The translations under genes were made by a program, and so were the position numbers. A stretch of DNA of 64,000 nt from Agrococcus jejuensis (GTDB taxonomy: Bacteria > Actinomycetota > Actinomycetes > Actinomycetales > Microbacteriaceae). How positions within the stretch are numbered: position 1 is the stretch's first letter; each line of letters begins with the position of its first letter. The stretch lies in the NCBI RefSeq assembly GCF_007679035.1, contig NZ_VEFR01000001.1, positions 558,001 to 622,000 of the forward strand, written 5' to 3'. This document shows, piece by piece, positions 37,527 through 46,028 of this stretch. The notes beneath the pieces were generated by a model that searched no databases, had not been told where the DNA came from, and saw only the letters and a list, made by a program, of their open reading frames with translations.

Positions 37527-39046
37527 CCGAGCTCCACCACCTCCGTGCCCACCGCAGCGCCGAGCACCTGCCCCGCGAGCAGCAGCTCGCGTGGCGCATC
37601 GCCGAGGTCGCCGCCGACCCCGTCGCCGTCGACGCCGACGTCACCGAGATGATCGTCAACCGCGTGCTCGACAACGCCTCGGTCGCGATCGCGAGCCTCA
37701 CCCGCGCACCCGTGACGGCGGCGCGCGAGCAGGCGCAGCGGCACCCCGCAGTGCCCGACAGGACGGGCCCGGGGGCGACCGTCTTCGGCATCGACGACCG
37801 CGTGAGCCCCGAGTGGGCGGCGTGGGCGAACGGCGTCGCCGTGCGCGAGCTCGACTTCCACGACACGTTCCTCGCCGCCGACTACTCGCACCCCGGGGAC
37901 AACATCCCGCCGATCCTCGCCGTCGCGCAGCACACCGGTGCCGATGGCGCGGCGCTCGTGCGCGGCATCGCGACGGGCTACGAGATCCAGGTCGACCTCG
38001 TGCGCGCCATCTGCCTGCACGAGCACAAGATCGACCACGTCGCGCACCTCGGCCCCTCGGCCGCCGCCGGCATCGGCACGCTGCTCGGGCTCGACCGCGA
38101 GACGATCTTCCAGGCCGTCGGCCAGGCGCTGCACACGACGACCGCGACGCGGCAGTCGCGCAAGGGCGAGATCTCGACGTGGAAAGCGCACGCGCCGGCC
38201 TTCGCAGGCAAGATGGCGATCGAGGCCGTCGATCGCGCCATGCGCGGCCAGACGAGCCCCACGCCCATCTACGAGGGCGAGGACGGGTTCATCGCGTGGC
38301 TGCTCGGCGGCTGGGACGCGCGCTACGAGGTGCCGCTCCCCGTGGCGGGCGAGCCGAAGCGCGCGATCCTCGACACGTACACGAAGGAGCACTCGGCCGA
38401 GTACCAGGCGCAGGCGTGGATCGACCTCGCCCGCCGCCTCGGCACCGAGCGCCCCGAGCTGCGCGACCCGGCGAACGTCGCGTCGATCGTGCTGCACACG
38501 TCGCACCACACGCACTACGTCATCGGCTCCGGCGCGAACGACCCGCAGAAGTACGACCCGACGGCGTCGCGCGAGACGCTCGACCACTCGATCCCGTACA
38601 TCGTCACGGTCGCCCTGCAGGACGGCGGATGGCACCACGTCGACTCGTACGCGCCCGAGCGCGCCGGCCGGCCAGACACCGTCGCGCTGTGGCAGAAGGT
38701 CACGACGGTCGAGGACCCCGTGTGGACCGCGCGCTACCACGATCCCGACCCCGACGTGAAGGCGTTCGGCGGCCGCATCGAGATCACGCTGACGAACGGC
38801 GACCGCATCGTCGACGAGATCGCCGTCGCCGACGCGCACCCCGCCGGCGCACGCCCGTTCGCCAGGGCGCAGTACCTCGAGAAGCTCCACACGCTCGCCG
38901 ACGGCGTCATCGACGCCGCCGAGCTCGCACGCTTCGTCGACCTCGCCGAGCGTCTGCCCGAGCTCACCAGCGACGAGGTGCGCCAGCTGACCGTCGTCGC
39001 GCCGAGCGGACGCATCGTGCCGGCGACCACGAGCGGGCTGTTCTAG
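37523..39046 (+). CDS. prpD: 2-methylcitrate dehydratase (MmgE/PrpD family)
   Basis: This 507-residue protein dehydrates 2-methylcitrate in propionyl-CoA breakdown. It matches PrpD in length and in the segments [57 protein letters not shown] and [16 protein letters not shown]. It starts within the gntR stop (ATGA) and overlaps prpB by one base. Confidence 0.95.
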   Translation: MTELHHLRAHRSAEHLPREQQLAWRIAEVAADPVAVDADVTEMIVNRVLDNASVAIASLTRAPVTAAREQAQRHPAVPDRTGPGATVFGIDDRVSPEWAAWANGVAVRELDFHDTFLAADYSHPGDNIPPILAVAQHTGADGAALVRGIATGYEIQVDLVRAICLHEHKIDHVAHLGPSAAAGIGTLLGLDRETIFQAVGQALHTTTATRQSRKGEISTWKAHAPAFAGKMAIEAVDRAMRGQTSPTPIYEGEDGFIAWLLGGWDARYEVPLPVAGEPKRAILDTYTKEHSAEYQAQAWIDLARRLGTERPELRDPANVASIVLHTSHHTHYVIGSGANDPQKYDPTASRETLDHSIPYIVTVALQDGGWHHVDSYAPERAGRPDTVALWQKVTTVEDPVWTARYHDPDPDVKAFGGRIEITLTNGDRIVDEIAVADAHPAGARPFARAQYLEKLHTLADGVIDAAELARFVDLAERLPELTSDEVRQLTVVAPSGRIVPATTSGLF

Positions 39047-39966
39047 TGCTCTCCTCCCCCATCGACGCCCGCGCGAAGCGGCAGGCGTTCCGGCACGGGC
39101 TCGCCTCGGGGCGCATCCAACGCTTCCCCGGCGCGTTCACGCCGCTGTCGACGGCGCTCATCGGGGCCAAGGGCTTCGAGGGCGTCTACCTCTCGGGCGC
39201 CGTCATGGCCGCCGAGCTCGGCCTGCCCGACATCGGCCTCACGACGCTCACCGAGGTCGCGCAGCGCGCCCACCAGGTCGCACGCCAGACGTCGCTGCCC
39301 GTGCTCGTCGACGCCGACACGGGCTTCGGCGAGCCGATGAACGTCGCCCGCACGATCCACGAGCTCGAGGATGCGGGCGTCGCCGGCCTGCACATCGAGG
39401 ACCAGGTGAACCCCAAGCGCTGCGGCCACCTCGACGGCAAGGAGGTCGTGTCGCTCGCCACCGCGACGCAGCGCATCGCCGCAGCCGTCGCCGCGCGCCG
39501 CGATCCGGGCCTCGTGATCATGGCGCGCACCGACGTGCGCGGCGTCGAGGGACTGGATGCCGCGGTCGACCGCGCGAAGGCGCTGCAGGACGCGGGCGCC
39601 GACGCGATCTTCCCCGAGGCGATGGCGTCGCTCGACGAGTTCGCCGCCGTCCGCGCCGCCGTCGAGGTGCCGATCCTCGCGAACATGACCGAGTTCGGCA
39701 AGAGCCCGCTGTGGACGGCGCAGCAGCTCGAGGACGTCGGCGTGAGCATGGTGATCCATCCGGTGTCGCTGCTGCGCGTCGCCTTCGGCGCCATCGAGCG
39801 CGCGCTCGACGCGCTCGTCGACGAGGGATCCCTGGCGAGCCAGGTGCCGAGCATGCAGACTCGGGCCAGGCTCTACGAGCTCAACGACTACGAGGCGTAC
39901 GCGTCGTTCGACGCAGGCGTGTTCGACTTCGAGGTGCCGGGCGATCCCGCGCGCACCCACGACTGA
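39046..39966 (+). CDS. prpB: Methylisocitrate lyase
   Basis: This 306-residue isocitrate-lyase-superfamily enzyme cleaves 2-methylisocitrate to pyruvate and succinate. The catalytic loop KRCGH is at residues 124-128 (Cys126). DADTGFGEPMN supplies the metal Asp and IMARTDVRGVEG the substrate contacts. The start is GTG 39046, sharing its first base with the prpD stop (TAGTG). Confidence 0.95.
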   Translation: MLSSPIDARAKRQAFRHGLASGRIQRFPGAFTPLSTALIGAKGFEGVYLSGAVMAAELGLPDIGLTTLTEVAQRAHQVARQTSLPVLVDADTGFGEPMNVARTIHELEDAGVAGLHIEDQVNPKRCGHLDGKEVVSLATATQRIAAAVAARRDPGLVIMARTDVRGVEGLDAAVDRAKALQDAGADAIFPEAMASLDEFAAVRAAVEVPILANMTEFGKSPLWTAQQLEDVGVSMVIHPVSLLRVAFGAIERALDALVDEGSLASQVPSMQTRARLYELNDYEAYASFDAGVFDFEVPGDPARTHD

Positions 39967-39992
39967 GCAGCACCGACGCGAAGGAGCGCAGC

Positions 39993-41117
39993 ATGACCGA
40001 TCAGGACATCAAGAAGGGCCTCGCGGGCGTCGTCGTCGACACGACGGCGATCTCGAAGGTCAACCCCGACACGAACAGCCTGCTGTACCGCGGGTATCCC
40101 GTGCAGGAGCTCGCCGACACGCAGTCGTTCGAGGCCGTCGCGCACCTGCTGTGGCACGGCGAGCTGCCGACGGATGGCGAGCTCGACGCGCTCATGCAGC
40201 AGGAGCGCGGCGACCGCGCGCTCGACCCGCTGACCCGCGAGCTCATCGACCGCTCCCCCGACACGGCGCATCCCATGGACGTGCTGCGCACGGCCGTCTC
40301 GGCGACGGGTGCCGACGACCCGGCCGCGAACGACGCATCGCCCGCCTCGGATCTCGACAAGTCCGTGCGGCTGCTCGCCCGCATCCCCGCGATGGTCGCG
40401 TACGACCAGCGCCGCCGACGCGGGCAGGACCTCGTCGCGCCGCGCGACGACCTCGACTTCTCGGCGAACTTCCTGTGGATGACGTTCGGCGAGGAGCCCG
40501 AGCCCGTCGTCGTCGATGCCTTCCGGCGATCGATGGTGCTGTACGCGGAGCACTCGTTCAACGCCTCGACGTTCACGGCGCGCGTCATCACGTCGACGAC
40601 CTCCGACCTGTACTCCGCCGTCGTCGGCGCCATCGGCGCGCTGAAGGGCGCGCTGCACGGCGGCGCCAACGAGGCCGTCATGCACCTGTTCGACGAGATC
40701 GGCGACGCGTCGAAGGTGTCGGGCTGGCTGGATGCAGCGCTCGCCGAGAAGCGCAAGATCATGGGCTTCGGGCACCGCGTCTACAAGCACGGCGACTCGC
40801 GCGTGCCCACCATGCGGGCGGCGCTCGACCAGCTCGTCGAGCACTACGGGGCGCAGGACATGCTCGCGCTCTACGAGGAGCTCGAGCGCGAGTTCGTGGA
40901 GCGCAAGGGCATCCACCCGAACCTCGACTACCCCTCGGGTCCCGCATACCGCCTCATGGGCTTCGACACCCCCACGTTCACGCCGCTCTTCGTCGCATCC
41001 CGCATCACGGGATGGACGGCGCACGTCATGGAGCAGGCGGCCTCGAACGCGCTCATCCGCCCGCTCTCGGCGTACGACGGGCCCGACGAGCGGCACGTGC
41101 CGGGCACGGACGCGTAG
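39993..41117 (+). CDS. prpC: 2-methylcitrate synthase/citrate synthase
   Basis: This 374-residue citrate-synthase-fold enzyme condenses propionyl-CoA with oxaloacetate. Catalytic histidines are His222 in GALHGGANEAVM and His261 in GFGHRVYK; the catalytic Asp lies in the following helix. The short length and position next to prpD and prpB indicate the methylcitrate type. AAGGAG precedes ATG 39993. Confidence 0.94.
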   Translation: MTDQDIKKGLAGVVVDTTAISKVNPDTNSLLYRGYPVQELADTQSFEAVAHLLWHGELPTDGELDALMQQERGDRALDPLTRELIDRSPDTAHPMDVLRTAVSATGADDPAANDASPASDLDKSVRLLARIPAMVAYDQRRRRGQDLVAPRDDLDFSANFLWMTFGEEPEPVVVDAFRRSMVLYAEHSFNASTFTARVITSTTSDLYSAVVGAIGALKGALHGGANEAVMHLFDEIGDASKVSGWLDAALAEKRKIMGFGHRVYKHGDSRVPTMRAALDQLVEHYGAQDMLALYEELEREFVERKGIHPNLDYPSGPAYRLMGFDTPTFTPLFVASRITGWTAHVMEQAASNALIRPLSAYDGPDERHVPGTDA

Positions 41118-41152
41118 GCCGCGACGGTCGGCGGAATGCCGAGGAGGGCACC

Positions 41153-42016
41153 GTGGTTCCTTCGAATGTGAACGATCTGCTGCCCGACGCGACCCACATG
41201 GGTCCCGTGACCCTCCGCACCGCCGACCTCGCGCGCCTCGAGCACTGGTACCAGGCCGGTCCCGGCCTCGTGCAGGTGGCCGAGTCGCCCGGCGTCGTCG
41301 AGCTCGGCGTCGACGGCCGCACGCTCGTGCGCCTCGAGGCCGCCCCCGACCTGCGCGGCCCGAACCCGCAGGACGCGGGCCTCTTCCACACGGCGGTGCT
41401 CTACCCCGACCACACGTCGCTCGCCGCAGCCGTCGTGCGCATGACGCAGATCCCCGGCATGGTCTTCGCCGGGGTGGGCGACCACCACGTGTCGCAGGCG
41501 TTCTACTTCGTCGACCCCGACGGCAACGGCGTCGAGCTGTACGTCGACCGCCCGCGCGAGTCGTGGCAGTGGCAGGGCGACCGCGTGCACATGACGACCG
41601 AGGGCTTCGACCCGAGCGCCTTCGTCGCCGAGCACCTCGGCTCGGGCGATGCCACCGGCACGCCCGCGGGGGCGGTCGTCGGGCACGTGCACCTGCAGGT
41701 GGGCGACGTGCCGACCGCGCGGCAGTTCTACGTGGATGCGCTGGGCTTCGCCGAGACCGCGGCCTACGGCTCGCAGGCCGTGTTCGTGAGCGCGGGCGGC
41801 TACCACCACCACATGGCGATGAACACGTGGAACTCGGCGGGCGCGGGGCGACGCGCGAACACCCTCGGGCTCGGGCTCGTCGACATCGTCGTGCCGGGTG
41901 CCGACGGCCTCGGCGCGGCACGCGAGCGCCTCGCGGCCCGCGGCGTGCAGACGGCCGACGACGGTCGCACGCTGTCGTTCGACGACCCGTGGGGCAACCG
42001 CATCCGCCTGCGCTAG
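41153..42016 (+). CDS. Two-domain VOC-family protein (CatE-like)
   Basis: This 287-residue protein has two vicinal-oxygen-chelate modules, residues about 10-125 (GPVTLRTADLARLEHWY ... FYFVDPDGNGVELY) and 165-285 (GHVHLQVGDVPTARQFYVDALGF ... YHHHMAMNTW). It resembles catechol 2,3-dioxygenase CatE. In the first module the usual first metal histidine appears replaced by threonine, and the final RIRLR lacks the usual glutamate, so activity is uncertain. It lies 35 bases after prpC with GAGGAGG before GTG 41153, and is probably in the prp operon. Confidence 0.85.
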   Translation: MVPSNVNDLLPDATHMGPVTLRTADLARLEHWYQAGPGLVQVAESPGVVELGVDGRTLVRLEAAPDLRGPNPQDAGLFHTAVLYPDHTSLAAAVVRMTQIPGMVFAGVGDHHVSQAFYFVDPDGNGVELYVDRPRESWQWQGDRVHMTTEGFDPSAFVAEHLGSGDATGTPAGAVVGHVHLQVGDVPTARQFYVDALGFAETAAYGSQAVFVSAGGYHHHMAMNTWNSAGAGRRANTLGLGLVDIVVPGADGLGAARERLAARGVQTADDGRTLSFDDPWGNRIRLR

Positions 42017-42025
42017 CCTCGCGCG

Positions 42026-42044
42026 GCGCTCGGGCTACGAGCGC
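42026..42044. terminator. Possible weak terminator between the VOC gene and the lyase gene
   Basis: GCGCTCG-GGCTA-CGAGCGC is a 7-base-pair hairpin between convergent genes, with the lyase stop codon in its loop. Confidence 0.3.
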
Positions 42045-42829
42045 TCGAGACGGGCGAGCGTCGCCCGGGCTCGGCGAGCCATGGCCTCGTCGACCATCTG
42101 CCCGTCGGCGAGCGTCGCGACGCCGCCGCTCGCGAGCGCCGCGAGCGTCTCGCGCGCCCACGCCACCTCGGCGTCGCTCGGCGCGAATGCGCGGCGGATG
42201 CGGTCGACCTGCGACGGATGGATCGCGGTGCGGCCGCCGAAGCCCAGCGCGGCGCCCGCGCGGCAGTCGGCCTCGAGCCCGTCGAGGTCGCGCACCGCAG
42301 GGTACGCGGCCATGAGCGGCGCGGGCAGGCCGGCGGCGCGAGCCGCGACGACGAGCAGGATGCGCGCGTGCTGCAGCATCGCTGGGCTCGTGGCACCGAG
42401 ATCGGCGCGCAGGTCGGCCTCGCCGATCGCGAGCGAGGCGACGGCGGGGTGGCGTGCGATCTCGTCGAGCGCCGTGAGTCCCGCGGCGTCCTCGACGAGC
42501 GCATGGATCGGCCGATCGACGCGGTCCGGGTGCGCGAGCCGGTCCACGACCGCGTCGACGTCGGCCGCACCGCGCACCTTCGGCAGCCGCACGGCCACGT
42601 CGTGCGCCGCGAGCATGGCGAGGTCGTCGCCCGAGCCGGCGGTCACGCGCACCTGCAGCCCGGCGCCGCCGTGCTCGGCCAGCCACGCGTCGACCGCCGT
42701 GCGCGAGGCATCCTTCGCGTCGGCCGCGACGGCGTCCTCGAGATCGAGGATCACGACGTCGGCCCCGGTCGCGACGGCCTTCGCGAAGCGGTCGGGCCGG
42801 TCGCCGGGCACGTAGAGCGCGACGGTCAT
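42035..42829 (-). CDS. CitE-like HpcH/HpaI-family CoA-ester lyase (second copy)
   Basis: This 264-residue lyase has YVPGDRPDRF, VVILDLEDAV, IGEADLRADLG and GRTAIHPSQVD, the family's CoA, metal and substrate segments. It is clearly diverged from the copy in the leucine operon. It is the last gene of the nine-gene uptake operon and overlaps the CoA-transferase gene by ATGA. The pair could activate and then cleave a hydroxy-dicarboxylate. The substrate is not known. Confidence 0.86.
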   Translation of the reverse strand: MTVALYVPGDRPDRFAKAVATGADVVILDLEDAVAADAKDASRTAVDAWLAEHGGAGLQVRVTAGSGDDLAMLAAHDVAVRLPKVRGAADVDAVVDRLAHPDRVDRPIHALVEDAAGLTALDEIARHPAVASLAIGEADLRADLGATSPAMLQHARILLVVAARAAGLPAPLMAAYPAVRDLDGLEADCRAGAALGFGGRTAIHPSQVDRIRRAFAPSDAEVAWARETLAALASGGVATLADGQMVDEAMARRARATLARLERS

Positions 42830-44013
42830 GCGATGCCCCGCTCCCGCAGCGCGGCGAGCTGCTCGGGCGTCACGCCGACCTCGGCGAGCACCGCGGCGGT
42901 GTCGGCGCCGTGCTGCCTCCCGGTGTGCCGCACCGAGCCGGGCGTCGCCGACAGCCGGAAGAGCACGTTCTGCATGCGCATGCGCCCGAGCTCGTCGTCG
43001 TCGATCTCGAGGATCGTGCCGAGCGCGTCGTACTGGGGGTTCGCCATGACGCCGGCGACGTCGTCGACCACGCCGATGGCGGCCTCGACGCGCGCGAACG
43101 CCTCGGCGACGTCGGCGAGGTCGCGCTCGGCGATCCATCCACCCACGGCGGCGTCGAGCTCCTCGACGTGCGCCGCGCGCTCCCTGCCCGTCGCGAACCA
43201 CGGCTCGGCGACCACGTCGGGTCGGCCGACGAGCGTCATGACGCGCTCGGCGATCGACTGCGACGACGTCGACACCGCGACCCAGCGGTCGTCGCGCGTG
43301 CGGTAGACGTTGCGCGGCGCGTTGTTCACCGAGCGGTTGCCGGTGCGCGGCTGCAGGTAGCCGAGCTGGTCGTACGCCGTGATGCCGCCGCCGAGCAGCA
43401 TGAGGATGGGCTCGATGATCGCCATGTCGACCACCTGCCCCTCGCCCGTGCGCTCCGCGTGCCGCAGGGCGATGCTGCAGGCGTAGGCGGTCGCGAGGGC
43501 CGTGATGCCGTCGGCGAGGCCGAACGGCGGCAGGATCGGCGGGCCGTCGGGGTCGCCCGTGAGCGCGGCGAAGCCGCTCATCGCCTCGGCGATCGACCCG
43601 AAGCCGGGCTGTCGCGCGAGCGGGCCCGTCTGCCCGAACGCCGTGACGCGCGCGATGACGAGCCGCGGGTTCGCAGCGAGCAGCCGCTCGGGACCGATGC
43701 CCCAACGCTCGAGCGTGCCGGGGCGGAAGTTCTCGATGAGCACGTCGGCGTCGGTCGCGAGGTCGACGAGCAGGTCGCCGCCGTCGTCGCTCGACAGGTC
43801 GATCGTCGCTGCGCGCTTGTTGCGGCCCAGCGTCTTCCACCACAGGTTCACGCCGTCCTTCGCCTGCCCGTGGCCGCGTGCGGCGTCGGGGCGGCGCGGG
43901 TGCTCGATCTTCGTGACGTCGGCGCCGAAGTCGCCGAGGAACGTCGCGGCGAGCGGGCCGGCGAAGAGCGTCGACGCGTCGATGACGCGCACGCCGTCGA
44001 GCGGTCCGGTCAT
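42826..44013 (-). CDS. CaiB/BaiF-family (class III) CoA transferase
   Basis: This 395-residue protein has the family-III CoA-transferase pattern: LDGVRVIDASTLFAGPLAA at the start, FGADVTKIEHP, NKRAATIDL, DVLIENFRPGTLERWG and a GLADGITALATAYA helix with the candidate catalytic Asp. It should move CoA between carboxylates. Coupling by ATGA to the lyase downstream and the fusion protein upstream suggests a shared pathway. Confidence 0.9.
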   Translation of the reverse strand: MTGPLDGVRVIDASTLFAGPLAATFLGDFGADVTKIEHPRRPDAARGHGQAKDGVNLWWKTLGRNKRAATIDLSSDDGGDLLVDLATDADVLIENFRPGTLERWGIGPERLLAANPRLVIARVTAFGQTGPLARQPGFGSIAEAMSGFAALTGDPDGPPILPPFGLADGITALATAYACSIALRHAERTGEGQVVDMAIIEPILMLLGGGITAYDQLGYLQPRTGNRSVNNAPRNVYRTRDDRWVAVSTSSQSIAERVMTLVGRPDVVAEPWFATGRERAAHVEELDAAVGGWIAERDLADVAEAFARVEAAIGVVDDVAGVMANPQYDALGTILEIDDDELGRMRMQNVLFRLSATPGSVRHTGRQHGADTAAVLAEVGVTPEQLAALRERGIA

Positions 44014-46028
44014 CGGTCGCCCTCCTGCTCGTCGTCGAGGTCATGCTGCTCGTCGAGATCCCAGGCGAGCCGGAGGCCGATCGCGTCGGAGCGGTCGAGC
44101 CCCGTGCGCAGCCACGACAGCACTCGCTCGCGCGGCTGGGGCCCGCCGTCGGCGTACCAGTCGGACCCCTCCACGACGACGCCGCTGCCGCCGACGAGCA
44201 GTACGCGCCGCGTCACGCCGTCGGTGCGCTCGGTCTCGGTCCACTCCCATGGGCTCGGCGCCGGCCGCGTGAACGCGTCGGCGGCCGCCGCCTCGCGCCA
44301 CTCGGCATCCGTCGGCAGCCGCGCGCCGTGGTCGCGCGCGAAGGCCCGGGCCTCGTCGAGGTCGATGCGCGTCGCTGCGACGTCGGGCTCGCTCGGTGCG
44401 GGCTCCCCGCGCCAGGCCGCGACGTCGCCGGCCGTCACGGGATGCGCCGCGACGGCGACGGCGCCGAGCACGACGGTGCGCTCGAGCCGCTGCACGTCGT
44501 GCAGGCGAGGAGGCAGGGGCTTCCACTCCTCGACGTACGGCGCCTCGCCCTCGAGCCCGGTCTCGCGGCGTCGCCACTCGATCGTCTGCGTGCGCGTGCC
44601 AGGGCGGAGGCGGACGGCGTCGGCCGGCGCGACGCCCGTCGAGCGCGCATGCGGCACGAGCGCCGCCTCGCGCGCAGGGAACGTCGCGTCGTCGTCGTGC
44701 GGATCGGCGGCGGCAGCCGCGACGAGCGGCGCGAGCCACGCGGGCTCCTCGCCGTGCACCACCACGATGCCGGCGATGCCGTGCGCGGGGATGCGCACGG
44801 TCGCGCCCTCGACGCGCGCGCCGGCCGTCACGTCCCACGCGTCGCCGTCCGCGAGCGACGGCGCGAGGTACGCGCCCTCCCGGTCCACGTCGGCGCGGTT
44901 GACGAGCGTCACGAGCGTCGTGTCGCCGAGCCGGAACGTCGAGCCGTACACGCCGTCTGCCGCAGCCGCGGCGGTCGCGCCGGCGAGCGGCGTCCACTCC
45001 CCCGACTCCAGCAGGTCGTGGGCCGCGCGCTGCACGCGCGCCATGCGGCGCAGCGTCGAGCGGTCGCGAGCGTTCCAGCCCACCCAGACGCCGAACACCG
45101 CATCCCACACGAGCACGCCGACGCCGTTCATCCAGCTCGACTGCAGCTCCTCGGCATGGTGCCGGTTCCAGCGGCGCACGGAGTGCAGCATGTGCCGGCG
45201 CTCCACGAGGCGGGCACGCATGACGCCGGGCGCCTGCGAGTCGGCGAACCACTGCGCCCACGAGACGACGTGGTCGCGCAGCCGCTCGCTCGGGGCACGC
45301 GACTCGCCCTCGAGCGCGAGCGGGCGGCCGCCGCCCTCGCCGCCCATCCATCGCAGGAACTCCTCGTCGGCGTGCTTGAGGGTGTCGAGGAAGACCCCGT
45401 CGACGCCGAGCGCGTCGGCGGTGCGGCGCAGCGCCTCGCCGTCGGACAACGGGCGTCCGTCGGCGTCGGTCTCGCGTCGCGTGCCCGTGTCCCACGGGTT
45501 GTAGTCGACGAACACGCGCACGCCGCGCGCCTGCAGGTCGGCGACGAGCTCGTCGATGCCGGGCACGTCGCGGTACCAGTCGAACTGGTTGCGGTCGTCG
45601 ATGCCGATGCACGGGTAGGCGTGCCACAGCACGAGGCCGTCGAGCCCGCCGACGTCGTCGTACGCGGCGAGCAGGCGGTCGGGCGTGAAGCGGCGCGCCT
45701 GCCAGTCGTACAGGCGCTCGTCCCACAGCCAGATTTGCGCGGCGGTGCGGCAGCGCGAGGCCCACGGCACGGCGTCGTACGCCGCGTCGGCGTGGCCGAG
45801 GCGCGCCCGGGCGTCGGCGGCGAGCGCTCGGATGGCGTCGCGCCACGCGGCCCAGTCCGCCGGGTCGTCGGGTGCGGCGAGGATCTTCGCCACGTCGAAC
45901 GTCGCCGCGTCGACGACGCCGTCGGCCGGCACGACCGTCGCGCGGTCGATCGGTCTGGGCACGAGCGGGTCCAGCGTGTTCGTCGCCGCCTCGTCGGGGT
46001 CGTGCGTCATCGGGTCGTGCAGCGTCAT
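44010..46028 (-). CDS. TIM-barrel glycosidase-like protein fused to a formylglycine-enzyme-like domain
   Basis: This 672-residue protein has an N-terminal barrel-like region (about 95-430) with GLVLWHAYPCIGIDDRNQF, FVDYNPWDTG (173-182) and DGVFLDT (210-216). The repeated acidic strand ends resemble retaining glycosidases. A beta-rich part follows, and the final 120 residues resemble the FGE/SUMF1 fold (HGARLPTDAEWREAA, WEWTETE, AIGLRLAWDL). The only cysteines I see are Cys93 and Cys140, so the copper-binding cysteines of a real formylglycine-generating enzyme are absent. No signal peptide is visible, so it is cytoplasmic. Function is unknown. Confidence 0.78.
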   Translation of the reverse strand: MTLHDPMTHDPDEAATNTLDPLVPRPIDRATVVPADGVVDAATFDVAKILAAPDDPADWAAWRDAIRALAADARARLGHADAAYDAVPWASRCRTAAQIWLWDERLYDWQARRFTPDRLLAAYDDVGGLDGLVLWHAYPCIGIDDRNQFDWYRDVPGIDELVADLQARGVRVFVDYNPWDTGTRRETDADGRPLSDGEALRRTADALGVDGVFLDTLKHADEEFLRWMGGEGGGRPLALEGESRAPSERLRDHVVSWAQWFADSQAPGVMRARLVERRHMLHSVRRWNRHHAEELQSSWMNGVGVLVWDAVFGVWVGWNARDRSTLRRMARVQRAAHDLLESGEWTPLAGATAAAAADGVYGSTFRLGDTTLVTLVNRADVDREGAYLAPSLADGDAWDVTAGARVEGATVRIPAHGIAGIVVVHGEEPAWLAPLVAAAAADPHDDDATFPAREAALVPHARSTGVAPADAVRLRPGTRTQTIEWRRRETGLEGEAPYVEEWKPLPPRLHDVQRLERTVVLGAVAVAAHPVTAGDVAAWRGEPAPSEPDVAATRIDLDEARAFARDHGARLPTDAEWREAAAADAFTRPAPSPWEWTETERTDGVTRRVLLVGGSGVVVEGSDWYADGGPQPRERVLSWLRTGLDRSDAIGLRLAWDLDEQHDLDDEQEGDR

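Noticed and set aside
44010..46028. Call of an active formylglycine-generating enzyme/sulfatase activator
   Set aside because: The FGE-like region contains no cysteine, there is no sulfatase gene nearby, and the larger part of the protein is a barrel-like domain.
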